Assembly (NCBI GenBank): GCA_021372435.1
Contig: JAJFUK010000163.1
Location: forward strand, 1-56,567
DNA from: Actinomycetes bacterium
Lineage (GTDB): Bacteria > Actinomycetota > Thermoleophilia > RBG-16-64-13
DNA: 56,567 nt
Direction of reading: 5' to 3'
The position numbers were made by a program, and so were the translations under genes. Below the pieces are notes generated by a model. That model saw nothing but the letters and a program-made list of their open reading frames with translations, ran no database searches and was not told the DNA's origin. Positions 1-8,902 of this stretch are shown here, piece by piece. Positions within the stretch are counted from its first letter, which is position 1. Every line of letters begins with the position of its first letter.

Positions 1-426
1 TCGCCGGCCAAGACCGTCCCCCCTTCTGCGAGGCCGAGTGCCACGACAAAGGCGTCCGCTAAGGCGACGGGGTGGTGAGCCCTCACATGCCGCCGCGGAC
101 AGCCCGGCTCGACGATCCACGCCCACTACTTCCAGGGGCAGGTCCTCGACGAGGGAGAGCAACTTCTGGGCACCTATGATTCCACGGCGACGCTCCACGA
201 TGTAGGCGCATTCGACGAGGCTGAGGAGTGAGAGCAGCGCCCTACACCGGCCCCGGCCGGCGTTAGACAGCACTTCCTGTACTCTGGCAGCACCGGCTTC
301 TTCGCACACCAGGGAGAGCAAGGCAAAGCTATCCAGCACGTAGACCGGTATCGCGGCAGGGCCCGGCACTTCGACAGTCCCCTGAACCTCATCGGTCCCC
401 GAGGCCTCAGTAGAAGCGAGGTTCAT
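1..426 (-). pseudogene. VapC-like PIN-domain toxin, frameshifted and cut by window edge
   Basis: Reading from the ATG at 426 gives a PIN-domain start: a YVLDSFALLSLVCEE strand with the first catalytic Asp, then LLSLVECAYIVERRRG with the conserved Glu. VapC-family PIN proteins are Mg-dependent ribonucleases that cleave tRNA or mRNA. After residue about 110 the frame becomes meaningless, but the +1 frame continues with HVRAHHPVALADAFVVALG, which is the expected PIN motif carrying the other acidic residues. One extra G in the run near positions 97-103 explains the switch, so the gene is either broken or carries a sequencing error. Its ATG overlaps the antitoxin-like ORF by 20 bp, as in vapBC pairs. 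The C-terminus lies beyond the window. Confidence 0.7.
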
Positions 427-568
427 CCTGCTCGATCTCCCGCCGGTGCTCCTCGACCACCTCGTCGGCAAGTGAGCCGGCCCCGGTCAGCAGGCCTCTG
501 GCCTCCAGCACCGGATCGGCCCGCGTCGGCACCAGGGCAAGCACGCCCCCATAGTCGACGACGTTCAC
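407..568 (-). CDS. AbrB-type antitoxin, truncated
   Basis: This GTG-started ORF of 53 codons reads MNVVDYGGVLALVPTRADPV and then ends in an acidic EEHRREIEQDEPRFY tail. That is the C-terminal half of AbrB/MazE-like antitoxins that pair with PIN toxins. The usual N-terminal swapped-hairpin DNA-binding segment is not present in frame upstream: reading back toward the cysK stop at 612 gives only about a dozen unrelated residues. It overlaps the PIN ORF, which fits an operon. I infer a degraded antitoxin; a short but still toxin-binding antitoxin is possible. Confidence 0.5.
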   Translation of the reverse strand: MNVVDYGGVLALVPTRADPVLEARGLLTGAGSLADEVVEEHRREIEQDEPRFY

Positions 569-611
569 CGCAACAGGCCCCGGGTCGTCGAGGATGCCGG
601 CTGAGCAGCCT

Positions 612-1571
612 CTAGATTTCGAACAGCGCCGTCGACAGGTACCGCTCGCCCGCGTCGGGCAGGATGACCACGATGGTCTTGCCGGCGAAGTCGGCCTCCT
701 GGGCCAGCCGGACGGCCGCCACCGTCGCCGCCCCGCTGGAGATCCCGGCCATGATGCCTTCTTCGCGGGCCAGACGGCGCGCCATCTCCAGGGCTTCGGC
801 GGTCTCCACCGGCTCCACCCGGTCGACCAGCGCCAGGTCGAGATTGCCGGGGATGAACCCCGCTCCGATCCCTTGGATGCCGTGGGGGCCGGGCGCGGGT
901 TCCCGGCCCGCCAACGTTTGACTGATCACAGGACTCGTCGCCGGCTCCACCGCCACTGAGTACAGCGGCCTGCCCTGGGTGCGCTCCCAGAACCGAGAGA
1001 TGCCGGTCAAGGTCCCGCCTGTGCCTACGCCCGCCACCAGTACGTCGACCTCACCGTCGGTGTCGTTCCAGATCTCGGGCCCGGTGGTCTTCTCGTGGAT
1101 GGCCGGATTGGCCGCGTTGTCGAACTGCTGCGGCAAGAAGTAACGCTCGGGGTCGCCGGCGGCCAGCTCTTCGGCGACCCGGATCGCTCCCTGCATGCCT
1201 TCGGAACCCGGTGTCAGCAGCAGGTTCGCCCCGAAGAAAGCCAGCACCTTGCGCCGCTCCAGGCTCATCGTCTCCGGCATGGCCAAGGTGAGCTTGTAGC
1301 CCCGGGCCGCGCAGACATAGGCCAGAGCGATCCCGGTATTGCCGCTGGTCGGCTCGATCACCTCGGTGTGGGGCTTGATCAGTCCCTTCCTCTCGGCGTC
1401 CCAGATCAGGGCCGCTCCCACCCGGCACTTCACGGAGTAAGAAGGGTTGCGCCCCTCGATCTTCACAAGGACCCGGGCGCGTCCGGCGCCGCCGGCCCCG
1501 ACCACCCGGTTCAGCCGCACAAGCGGCGTCCGCCCGATGGACAGGGAGTTGTCGTCGTATATGGTGGCCAT
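612..1571 (-). CDS. cysK: Cysteine synthase A (O-acetylserine sulfhydrylase)
   Basis: This PLP enzyme (319 aa) makes L-cysteine from O-acetylserine and sulfide in the cytoplasm. The N-terminal [19 protein letters not shown] segment holds the PLP lysine (about residue 48). It is followed by [20 protein letters not shown] for substrate binding, and [10 protein letters not shown] binds the PLP phosphate. The length matches the family. The ATG has an AAGGGAG ribosome site. It lies 116 bp downstream of metY on the same strand, so the two sulfhydrylases probably form one sulfur-assimilation unit. No homocysteine-specific or cystathionine-type features were seen. Confidence 0.95.
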   Translation of the reverse strand: MATIYDDNSLSIGRTPLVRLNRVVGAGGAGRARVLVKIEGRNPSYSVKCRVGAALIWDAERKGLIKPHTEVIEPTSGNTGIALAYVCAARGYKLTLAMPETMSLERRKVLAFFGANLLLTPGSEGMQGAIRVAEELAAGDPERYFLPQQFDNAANPAIHEKTTGPEIWNDTDGEVDVLVAGVGTGGTLTGISRFWERTQGRPLYSVAVEPATSPVISQTLAGREPAPGPHGIQGIGAGFIPGNLDLALVDRVEPVETAEALEMARRLAREEGIMAGISSGAATVAAVRLAQEADFAGKTIVVILPDAGERYLSTALFEI

Positions 1572-1687
1572 GATGCTCCCTTCGTCGGCGGCGGCGCGGC
1601 GGACTAGGGCCCCGGAGGGCCCCGGGCTTCACGGCCCCGCGCCGCCCCGCGCCGCCGCAATGTGACCCGCAGGCGGCCCCGCGGCTC

Positions 1688-3028
1688 CTACGCTTCCTCG
1701 GTGGTCGCCTCCTGCGACCTCCGCAGCGCCTGGTCGAGATCGCCCAGGATATCCTCGAGGTTCTCGATGCCCACTGAGATCCGGATGAGTCCCGGCGTCA
1801 CCCCGGCGTTCAGCTGCTCCTCGGGACTGAGTTGCTGGTGGGTGGTGCTGGCCGGATGGATGACGAGCGTCTTCGCGTCCAGGATGTTCGCCACATGCGA
1901 GGCCAGCCTGACCGCGTTGATGAAGCGCTTACCCGCCTCGACGCCGCCTTTGATCTCAAAGCCGAAGACCGCGCCCGGACCCAGCGGGAAGTAGTAACGG
2001 GCCCGCTCGTAGTCGGGATGACCGGGTAGCCCGGCGTAGTCCACCGACGTCACCGCCGGGTGCTCCCTCAGGAACCGGGCCACTGCCGCCGCGTTCGCCA
2101 CGTGTGCCCGCGCGCGCAGAGGGAGCGTCTCCAATCCTTGGATGAACAGCCACGAATTGAACGGCGACGGCGCCGCGCCCAAGTCGCGCATCAGTCCCAG
2201 CCGGATCTTGAGCAGATACGCGAGCCCCGGAGTCACCGCCTTCTCGTGATTCCCGAACCTCTCCCAGAAATTCACCCCGTGGTAGGCAAGATCTGGTTCC
2301 GTTATCTCCGGATACCTGCCGGCCGCCTTCCAATCGAAGTCGCCCTTATCGACGACCGCGCCCCCCAGAGACGTCCCGTGACCGCCGATCATCTTGGTGA
2401 GGGAGTACACGGCGATGTCGACCCCGTGCTCGAACGGGTTAAAGAGCGGCGGAGGTGCGACCGTGTTGTCGACGATGAGCGGGATCTTGTGCCGGTGAGC
2501 CACCTCTGCGATGCCCTCGATGTCATCCACGTTCCCCTTGGGATTGCCGATCGACTCCGTGTACAGCAGGCGGGTGTTCTCGTCGATGGCCTGCTCGAAA
2601 TCGGCCGGGTCGCGCGAATCGACGAAGCGGGCTTCGATGCCGAAACGCTTGAGAGGGAAGCAGAACTGCGTGTAGGTGCCCCCGTACAACTTATCGCCGG
2701 TGACGAAGTTCTGCCCCGCGGAGGTGATGGCCGCCACCGCGTAGAAGATGGCCGCCATCCCGGAGGAGGTGGCCACCGCGCCGGCCGCGCCATGGATGGC
2801 CGCCAGCCGTTTCTCGAGGGCGTCGGTGGTGGGGTTCGAAAGACGGGTGTAGATGTTGCCGGGCTTTTTCAGTTCGAAAAGATCCGCGGCGTGCCCCGTG
2901 TCACGGAACAGATAGCTGGTCGTCTGATAGATAGGCACCGCCCGCGACAAGGTGTCCCGGTCGGGCGTGTGACCGGCGTGGAGCGCGAGCGTGTCGGGGC
3001 TGTAGTCATCCGGTTCGAAGTCGGTCAT
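1688..3028 (-). CDS. metY: O-acetylhomoserine sulfhydrylase
   Basis: A Cys/Met-metabolism PLP enzyme of 446 aa that makes homocysteine from O-acetylhomoserine and sulfide by direct sulfhydrylation. Diagnostic segments are the N-terminal DTLALHAGHTPD, PIYQTTSYLF, YTRLSNPTTDALEKRLA and the PLP-lysine segment VYSLTKMIGGHGTSLGG. The C-terminal SHVANILDAKTLVIHPASTT is also typical. The length of about 430-450 aa is the MetY rather than the shorter MetB/MetC class. An AAGGAGG ribosome site precedes the ATG. It is followed by cysK. The 145-bp leader has GC-rich hairpins, but I could not match it to a SAM riboswitch. Confidence 0.93.
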   Translation of the reverse strand: MTDFEPDDYSPDTLALHAGHTPDRDTLSRAVPIYQTTSYLFRDTGHAADLFELKKPGNIYTRLSNPTTDALEKRLAAIHGAAGAVATSSGMAAIFYAVAAITSAGQNFVTGDKLYGGTYTQFCFPLKRFGIEARFVDSRDPADFEQAIDENTRLLYTESIGNPKGNVDDIEGIAEVAHRHKIPLIVDNTVAPPPLFNPFEHGVDIAVYSLTKMIGGHGTSLGGAVVDKGDFDWKAAGRYPEITEPDLAYHGVNFWERFGNHEKAVTPGLAYLLKIRLGLMRDLGAAPSPFNSWLFIQGLETLPLRARAHVANAAAVARFLREHPAVTSVDYAGLPGHPDYERARYYFPLGPGAVFGFEIKGGVEAGKRFINAVRLASHVANILDAKTLVIHPASTTHQQLSPEEQLNAGVTPGLIRISVGIENLEDILGDLDQALRRSQEATTEEA

Positions 3029-3173
3029 GTGTGACTCTTCCTCCTTGCTCTGCGCGGCCGGAGACCATCACCCCGCGGGCGCCGCCCCAGGGCCGGGGGG
3101 CCATGCACCTACCGGCGGCACCCCGCGGCGGGGCGGCCACTCGGGCCGGCCGTCTTCTGTGCCTCCCAGGCTA

Positions 3174-4433
3174 CTAGGGTCGCCGCAGTTCGTCCACCAG
3201 GGCGGCCAGGCCGCGCAGGTCGGCAAGCACGTGGTCGGGCAGGGCAGGGCCGGCCGCGACCGGCCCGGCGGCGGCAGCCCCTCCTGTTCCGGCTGCCGTC
3301 GCCTCTTCCGCCACCGCCCTTTCCGCCGCCGCCCTTTCCGCCGCCGCTGCCGCGGCCGCCGCCGCCCGTTCCGCGGCCCTCAGGTCTTCCTCGCCGGTGA
3401 CCCCGGTCAGAACGAGAGCGGTGATCATCCCGGCGGCGCGGCCCATCGCGATATCGGTGCTCAGCCGGTCGCCGACGAAGAGCGTCTGCCCGGCCGGGAT
3501 GCCGGTGACAGCCGCCAGTACCTCGGCCAGGGCGGGGCCGGGCTTGCCCATCAGAACCGGCTCGCTCCCGGCCGCCGTCGCCACTGCGGCCACTATCGAC
3601 CCGGCTCCCGGCAGGAGACCGGTCGGGGTGGGAAAGGTAGCGTCGCAGTTCGTGGCCACGAACAATGCCCCGCTCATGATGGCCGCCTGGGCGGCCGCCA
3701 GGGTCTGATAGGAGAAGGACCGGTCCATGCCCACGATCACGGCCGCAGGGACCAGGGCCGGCAGCATCACCCGCGCGGTGGCCGGCGGCACGCCCGGCGG
3801 CGTGCCCGGCGACGGCGTGTCCGGCGGCACGCCCGGCGGCGTGGCAGGCGATGCAGCCGGCACCGGCGTGCCCGCTGGCGCGGCGACGCCGCTCGGCGTC
3901 GCGACCCCATTCTGACCCCCGGCCCCACGGGCCCCGCTTGGCGTCGCCGCCCCGCTCTGACGCGGCGCCCGGTCGACCCGGCCCGCGTGATAGGCGGCCA
4001 GACCGGCCTCGCGCAGCTCGCGCAACAATCCCTCCTCCCCGATCACCATGACCGGCGCCCCCTCCGGCAGCCGCTCTCTCAGCCACCGGGCGGTCACGAA
4101 GCCCGAGGTCAGCACCCGGTCGACACCGGCCGGTAAGCCCGCCCGTTCCAGACGTTCCGACACCGTCTCGCGGTGGGCCGTCGAGTTGTTGCTCACGTAC
4201 CGGATATCGAGGCCGCGGCGCAGCACCTGGTCGAGCGCCTCGGCTACGCCGGGAAGGACGTCCCCTCCCCTCCAAACGACCCCGTCCAGGTCGAGGGCGA
4301 CCAGCCGGAGGCCGGGAGCAGGTACAACATCAGGAAACGCCGCGGCGCGCGGCGCGCCGGCCCCTCCGGGGGCGGCGCCGCCCGCACCTCGGCCGGCCCT
4401 CCTACCCCGCGCTGTACGTCCTGGGCCGCCCAT
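3174..4433 (-). CDS. HAD-superfamily phosphatase, NagD-like, with low-complexity insertions
   Basis: A HAD hydrolase with the NagD/phosphoglycolate-type layout. Motif I is RLVALDLDGVVWRGG (nucleophile Asp), motif II is IRYVSNNST, the Lys region is EPVLMGKPGPAL, and motif IV is TLFVGDRLSTDIAMG. The family is about 260 aa; this ORF is 419 aa. The excess is an N-terminal Gly/Arg/Ala stretch, a Pro/Thr/Gly-rich block at about residues 150-220, and an Ala-rich block before the C-terminus. The ATG overlaps the upstream DUF362 stop (TGATG), implying translational coupling. A later start nearer the first core strand cannot be excluded. The substrate is unknown; housekeeping phosphate ester repair is plausible. 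Confidence 0.8.
   Translation of the reverse strand: MGGPGRTARGRRAGRGAGGAAPGGAGAPRAAAFPDVVPAPGLRLVALDLDGVVWRGGDVLPGVAEALDQVLRRGLDIRYVSNNSTAHRETVSERLERAGLPAGVDRVLTSGFVTARWLRERLPEGAPVMVIGEEGLLRELREAGLAAYHAGRVDRAPRQSGAATPSGARGAGGQNGVATPSGVAAPAGTPVPAASPATPPGVPPDTPSPGTPPGVPPATARVMLPALVPAAVIVGMDRSFSYQTLAAAQAAIMSGALFVATNCDATFPTPTGLLPGAGSIVAAVATAAGSEPVLMGKPGPALAEVLAAVTGIPAGQTLFVGDRLSTDIAMGRAAGMITALVLTGVTGEEDLRAAERAAAAAAAAAERAAAERAVAEEATAAGTGGAAAAGPVAAGPALPDHVLADLRGLAALVDELRRP
3784..3843. repeat. Two identical 21-bp copies, 39 bp apart, inside the HAD gene
   Basis: The 21-bp copies at 3784-3804 and 3823-3843 are identical. The period of 39 bp keeps frame, and on the minus strand both encode a TPPGVPP-type peptide. 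They sit in the Pro/Thr/Gly-rich insertion between the cap and core of the HAD protein. I infer repeat duplication as the source of the insertion. Confidence 0.8.
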
Positions 4434-5638
4434 CACAACAGATTCAGCCGGTGGAACACCCGGCCCAAGCCGGTGAACTCCAGATCGATCGCGGCCGACG
4501 GGCACACTTCGTGACAGCAGTAACACCGGATGCACAGCGAATCGTCCACCTTGGCGGTCCGGGCCTCCTTGTCCAGCGAGACGGCCTCGACCGGGCAGGC
4601 CCCTTCGCACACCCCGCACAGCGTGCAACGGCCCGCCTTGGGACGCGGCACCCGGTTGAAGCGGCGCAGGATCGGCCGTAGCGCAATGTCGAGACTGCCC
4701 CCCGCCCCGACGCCCATCCCCCGGTAGTTCCCGGGCATGACGAAGTCTTTGACCTGGAGTCCGGCGACCGGGACGCCCACGGTGTCGACGTCGCTTTCCC
4801 AGCCGCTCCACAATCCGCGCTGCTGAGCAGCGACCAGCACAGGCACAGCCGCGCAACTGATCCCGGCGATGCGGCAACAGGCCACATCTACAGCCACCGG
4901 GTCGGAGCCGGCCACCAGCAGGCCCAGCCGGCGGGGCAAACCCCCGGTCCCCGGTCCGTTGCCCTCCATCCCCAGTATCCCATCGACGATGTTGACCCGA
5001 GGCCTGACCAGGTAGGCCACGTCGAGGAGCATGTCGGCGAAACGGTGGGGTTCGGCCAACCGGGCATGGTAGCCGGCCTTGTTGAGCCCGGGGATCACCC
5101 CGAACAGGTTCTTGGTGGCCCCGGTGAACGTCATGAACATGTGGGTCTTGAACTTGGCCAGGTTGATGACCCCGTCGGCGCGGCGGACACCACCGACGAC
5201 CTCGACCCGTTTGGCCAGCCGGGCCCCTGGGTTCGAAACCATCTCCCAGTCGGTGTCGAGGCAGAGCTCGAAGCCGTAACGCTCGGCGGCCTCCACATAC
5301 CCGGACTTGCGAAAGGCCCGCCTGATCGGCAACCGGGCATGCGCCACTCCCATCCCGGGACTCTCCACCACCACCGGATGCGCGCCCTCCTCCATCACGG
5401 CCAGAGCGGTCGCCGCCACCACCGCGGGGTGCGTCGCTATGGCCGCCTCCGGAGCGGAGCCCATGAGGATGTTGGGCTTGAGCGCGATCCGCTCTCCCGG
5501 TCTGACAAAGGCCGCCATCCCGCCGAGCGGCGCCAGCAGCTCGCGCAGAGCGGCCCGCACGTTCCCCACGTCGTAATCCGCGCAGCGAACCGCCGCCACC
5601 GGAGCGTTCTCGATGCCGGCCCCTGCGTGTGCGCTCAA
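4433..5638 (-). CDS. DUF362 protein with C-terminal 2x[4Fe-4S] ferredoxin domain
   Basis: A 401-aa protein. The DUF362 domain (about residues 10-300) contains IALKPNILMG, INLAKFKTHMFMTFTGATKN and DGILGMEGNGPGTGG, all typical of the family. The C-terminus carries two ferredoxin motifs, CTLCGVCEGACPVEAV and CIRCYCCHEVCPSAAI. The role of DUF362 proteins is not settled; an electron-transfer or Fe-S function is inferred. I chose the TTG at 5638 because GGGAGGAGTGGAGGG lies just upstream and no homologous sequence extends further. The HAD gene starts on its stop codon, so the two are coupled. The divergent flavoprotein at 5726 could be an electron partner. Confidence 0.82.
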   Translation of the reverse strand: MSAHAGAGIENAPVAAVRCADYDVGNVRAALRELLAPLGGMAAFVRPGERIALKPNILMGSAPEAAIATHPAVVAATALAVMEEGAHPVVVESPGMGVAHARLPIRRAFRKSGYVEAAERYGFELCLDTDWEMVSNPGARLAKRVEVVGGVRRADGVINLAKFKTHMFMTFTGATKNLFGVIPGLNKAGYHARLAEPHRFADMLLDVAYLVRPRVNIVDGILGMEGNGPGTGGLPRRLGLLVAGSDPVAVDVACCRIAGISCAAVPVLVAAQQRGLWSGWESDVDTVGVPVAGLQVKDFVMPGNYRGMGVGAGGSLDIALRPILRRFNRVPRPKAGRCTLCGVCEGACPVEAVSLDKEARTAKVDDSLCIRCYCCHEVCPSAAIDLEFTGLGRVFHRLNLL

Positions 5639-5725
5639 AGTCCCTCCACTCCTCCCGTCGGACGCGGCTGCTATTCTATCCCCCAAACAGCCGTTTCCGC
5701 TCCACGTCCCAAGGAGGCCGAGCCG

Positions 5726-6451
5726 ATGGCACCCATGACCTTCACCGGCAGGCTGCTGGAGAAGATCTCCCTTAGCCCCGATACCGTGACCCTCCGCTTC
5801 TCCCGGCCTCCGGAATACAAGTTCGAGGCCGGGCAGTTCTTCGCCATCACCATCCCCTCGCCGGGTGAACCTCTCAAACACTACTTCAGCCACTGCGACT
5901 CCCCCTCCGAGGGACACGTGGAACTGACCACTCGGCTCACCGGTTCCGACTTCAAGAACGCGCTCGACGGGCTTCCTCTGGGCGCAGAGGCTCAGTTCGA
6001 GGGACCGATGGGCCGCTTCGTCTTCAGATACGACGCGCCCAAGATCGCCTTCCTCACCGGAGGCATAGGGATCACGCCCGTGCGGAGTATGCTGCGGCAT
6101 CTGGCCGACACAGGCGGAGCCGGTAGGATAGAGGGACAAGAACTCGTCCTGTTCTACGGCTGTATGAACGAGGACGCGATCATCTACAAGGACCAGCTCG
6201 ATGAGTTCGCCCGCACCATCCCCGGCTTGAGGGTGGTCTACGTGATCACTGATCCCACCGGGACCTGGAAAGGCCATAGGGGATTCATCACCGCTGAGAT
6301 AGTCCGCGCCGAACTGGACGATCCCGGTCGGTGGACGTACTACATAGTGGGGCCGCCGCCCATGATCGGGGCGATGGGAAAGGTCATGGAGCAACTGGGA
6401 GTCCCGGAGTCGCAGCAGGTGGTCGAGCGCTTCGCCGGCTACGAGTCCTAG
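5726..6451 (+). CDS. FAD-dependent ferredoxin/flavodoxin reductase-like oxidoreductase
   Basis: A 241-aa single-domain-pair reductase of the ferredoxin-NADP+ reductase superfamily. The N-terminal barrel (about residues 1-100) holds KFEAGQFFAITIP and LKHYFSHCDSP, where FAD binds. The NAD(P) domain starts at IAFLTGGIGITPVRSML and ends at YYIVGPPPMIGAM. No fused ferredoxin domain is present. The ATG at 5726 has AAGGAGG eleven bases upstream; the open frame upstream is antisense to the DUF362 gene and not real. It is divergent from the DUF362/ferredoxin gene and 28 bp ahead of pabBC. The acceptor is unknown. Confidence 0.85.
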   Translation: MAPMTFTGRLLEKISLSPDTVTLRFSRPPEYKFEAGQFFAITIPSPGEPLKHYFSHCDSPSEGHVELTTRLTGSDFKNALDGLPLGAEAQFEGPMGRFVFRYDAPKIAFLTGGIGITPVRSMLRHLADTGGAGRIEGQELVLFYGCMNEDAIIYKDQLDEFARTIPGLRVVYVITDPTGTWKGHRGFITAEIVRAELDDPGRWTYYIVGPPPMIGAMGKVMEQLGVPESQQVVERFAGYES

Positions 6452-6479
6452 CGAGGCCTGTACGACTGAACAGGGGGAG

Positions 6480-8708
6480 ATGGCCGGCGCGGCGCTGATC
6501 GAGCTGCCCCGCCGACCGGGGACCGCGATCTTTGCCGGCGGAGGGGCCTGGCTGCCGCGGACGGTTGCCCTCCCGCGGTGGGCCGGCGCTCCAAAGGGCC
6601 TCGAGGACCGCGAGCACGCAGCCGGCGAGGTCGCCGGTGACCTGGAGGCACCCCGCGGCCTGGACGCGCCCAGCGGCGCCGTCACCTGCGGCCTGGAGGC
6701 GCCCCGCCACGCCGTCACCGACCGCCTGGAGGCGCCCCGCCACGCCGTCACCGACCGCCCGGAGGCACCCCGCGGCCCCGTCACCCGGGGCGACGAGGCC
6801 CTCATACTCTCTGATCCCTGCCGAGTGCTCCTGGCCATGACGGCGGAGCACGTGCCCGGTCTGCTCGACGAGGTCGAAGCGGAACAGCGCCGAGGCAGAT
6901 GGGTGGCCGGCTATCTGGCCTATGAAGCCGGGGCCGCCTTCGGCCTGGCCGTGCGTACCCCGGCGCCGGATGCGCTGCCCTTGGCCTGGATGGCCGTCTA
7001 TCCCCAGGAGCATGCCGTGGTGGTCTCCGCCGCTGAGTGGCGACGGTATCTCGATGGGGTCGACGTGTCTGGGGTGGCGACAGCGCTCTCCGGCGTCAGA
7101 CCCGAGCTGAGCGTCTCCCGTGACGAATACGTGGCCGCGATCGCGCGGGTGCGCGACCTGATCGCAGCCGGTGATACCTACCAGGTCAACTATACGGTCA
7201 GGGGACGCTACGAGCTCAGAGCCCCTGCTCAGCGCGGCGCGGAGACCCGGGCCGGCGTCATCGACCCCCTCGACTACTTCCTCGCCCTCGTGGTGCGCCA
7301 GGCGGTCCCCTACGCGGCCTACCTCGACCTTGGCGACTCCCAGGTGATCAGCCTCTCCCCCGAGATGTTCCTGCGCCGGCGTGGTAACCGTCTGGAGAGT
7401 CGGCCTATGAAGGGGACCCGGCCGCGGGGCGCGACCCACGCCGAGGATGTGGCCCTTGCGTACCAGTTGGCCGAGATGGAGAAAGAGCGGGCCGAGAACC
7501 TCATGATCGTCGATATGGTGCGCAACGACTTGGGCCGGGTGTGCCGCGCCGGGAGCGTGCGGGTGCCCACGCTGTACGCGGTCGAGCCGTACCGGACCGT
7601 GTGGCAGATGGTGAGCACGGTCACCGGGGATGTGAACCCCCGCGCCGGTCTGAGCGAGATCATGCGGGCGGTATTCCCCGGCGCTTCCATCACTGGGGCG
7701 CCTAAGTACCACACCATGGAGATCATCGCCGCGCTGGAGACCGAGCCCCGGGACGTCTACACGGGAGCGCTGGGCTGTTTCTACCCGGATGGCGACTTCA
7801 CCACCAACATAGCCATCCGGACGATCGTCCACCATGACGGCCGGTGCCGGTTGGGGACCGGCTCCGGAGTGGTCTGGGATGCCGCCGCCGGAGCCGAGTA
7901 CGAGGAGACCTTGGCCAAAGCGGCCTTCGCGACGCCGCCGGCGGCCGACACCTGGAGACCCGACCCGGCGGCCCTGCTCCGCGCCGAGGAGACGCGCCTT
8001 TTCGAGACGATCCTTCTCGAAGCTCAAGAAGGCGACCCCGCCGGAAAGAACACCCTCGACGGGCTGAGTCCCTCCCTTCGTTTGAGCGATGCGGCGATGG
8101 CGGCCCGCTATGTCTTCCTCGCCGAGCACCTGGAGCGCCTGGAGACGTCCGCCCGCGCTCTCGGCTTCGCCTTCGACCGGGAGGCTGCGCTGGCCATCCT
8201 CACCGACCTGGCGCGGATCACGCCGGAGGCGGCGGCGGTGCGGCTGGAGTTGGACGCCGCGGGCACGGTCACGCGATCCACGCGGGCGGCCCCGGGCTGG
8301 GGGACGCCCGCCGGGCCGGCCGCAGTCCTGGTCTCGCCCTTCCGCACCGATCCCGACGACCCTTTCCTACATCACAAGACCACGGTCCGGGGCTTCTACG
8401 ACCGCGAGCACCGGCGGGCGGTCCGGCTGGGATATGTCGACGCCCTCTTCCTCAACCGGCTCGACCACGTGACCGAAGGAGCCATCAGCAGCATGGCCCT
8501 CCGCTCCGGCGACCGCTGGATGACCCCGCCCCTGGAAGACGGGCTCCTCGCCGGCGTCTGGCGGGCGCATCTCCTGGCCGCGACCGGCGGCGAGGAGTGC
8601 TCCCTCACCCTCGACGAGCTCCTCGCGGCAGACGAGATCATCTTGGGCAACTCGGTGCGCGGGACGGTGTCGGTGGACCGGGTGATCGTCGACCCGCTGG
8701 TCTTCTAG
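6480..8708 (+). CDS. pabBC: Aminodeoxychorismate synthase component I / aminodeoxychorismate lyase fusion (PabB-PabC)
   Basis: A 742-aa fusion for p-aminobenzoate in folate synthesis. Residues about 105-480 are the chorismate-binding domain: RDLIAAGDTYQVNYT, LSPEMFLRRRG, and SRPMKGTRPRG with the PabB lysine, then FPGASITGAPKYHTME. Residues about 500-742 are a class IV PLP aminotransferase-like lyase with HHKTTVRGFYDRE (PLP Lys region), EGAISSMALRSG and the end DEIILGNSVRGTV. The first 105 residues are mostly low-complexity repeats in place of the usual compact PabB N-terminus. Start is ATG 6480, where the purine-rich ribosome site is very close; a slightly later start is possible. No glutaminase (PabA) gene is in the window. 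Confidence 0.92.
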   Translation: MAGAALIELPRRPGTAIFAGGGAWLPRTVALPRWAGAPKGLEDREHAAGEVAGDLEAPRGLDAPSGAVTCGLEAPRHAVTDRLEAPRHAVTDRPEAPRGPVTRGDEALILSDPCRVLLAMTAEHVPGLLDEVEAEQRRGRWVAGYLAYEAGAAFGLAVRTPAPDALPLAWMAVYPQEHAVVVSAAEWRRYLDGVDVSGVATALSGVRPELSVSRDEYVAAIARVRDLIAAGDTYQVNYTVRGRYELRAPAQRGAETRAGVIDPLDYFLALVVRQAVPYAAYLDLGDSQVISLSPEMFLRRRGNRLESRPMKGTRPRGATHAEDVALAYQLAEMEKERAENLMIVDMVRNDLGRVCRAGSVRVPTLYAVEPYRTVWQMVSTVTGDVNPRAGLSEIMRAVFPGASITGAPKYHTMEIIAALETEPRDVYTGALGCFYPDGDFTTNIAIRTIVHHDGRCRLGTGSGVVWDAAAGAEYEETLAKAAFATPPAADTWRPDPAALLRAEETRLFETILLEAQEGDPAGKNTLDGLSPSLRLSDAAMAARYVFLAEHLERLETSARALGFAFDREAALAILTDLARITPEAAAVRLELDAAGTVTRSTRAAPGWGTPAGPAAVLVSPFRTDPDDPFLHHKTTVRGFYDREHRRAVRLGYVDALFLNRLDHVTEGAISSMALRSGDRWMTPPLEDGLLAGVWRAHLLAATGGEECSLTLDELLAADEIILGNSVRGTVSVDRVIVDPLVF
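6657..6788 (+). repeat. Four tandem 33-bp repeats in pabBC
   Basis: Four 33-bp units (6657, 6690, 6723, 6756). Units two and three differ at one base; the outer two are diverged. Each encodes an 11-residue unit close to GLEAPRHAVTD (residues 60-103). Unit length is a multiple of three, so copy number can change without breaking the enzyme. Confidence 0.92.
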
Positions 8709-8899
8709 AACCCGAGGTCGAACCCGAACTTGATGAAGAGCTTCTTGTCGAAATCCGGGTCCGCACCCGAGTACGAGGGCGGCACCCGTTCCATCCGTTT
8801 GAGCTCCGGCGGCCGGTCGAACACGAAGGCAACACCCACAGGCGGGTTCTCGAAACCAAAGCGCTCGTAGATGGAAAGGTCCAATGAGAGCGGTTTCAC
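8705..8899 (-). CDS. DUF169-like fragment, 64 aa
   Basis: The first 30 residues (IYERFGFENPPVGVAFVFDRPPE) resemble the N-terminus of DUF169 proteins, where a PPVGVKFL-like strand is followed by a PEGI segment. DUF169 proteins are usually above 200 aa, and the Cys-containing part that should follow is missing. The rest (about 30 residues) looks unrelated. It starts 3 bp after the ridA stop, so it is translated with it. Its stop codon overlaps the convergent pabBC stop. I infer a truncated remnant; a small independent protein is possible. Confidence 0.5.
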   Translation of the reverse strand: MKPLSLDLSIYERFGFENPPVGVAFVFDRPPELKRMERVPPSYSGADPDFDKKLFIKFGFDLGF

Positions 8900-8902
8900 C
8901 GG

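Noticed and set aside
3029-3173. SAM riboswitch before metY
   Set aside because: The leader is GC-rich with hairpins but I could not fit the conserved core of SAM-I, SAM-II or SAM-IV. A covariance-model search would decide.
4433-6838. An 801-codon minus-strand frame that extends the DUF362 gene upstream
   Set aside because: The extra 400 codons are antisense to the flavoprotein and pabBC and carry no homology-like sequence. A TTG with a good ribosome site at 5638 explains the start.
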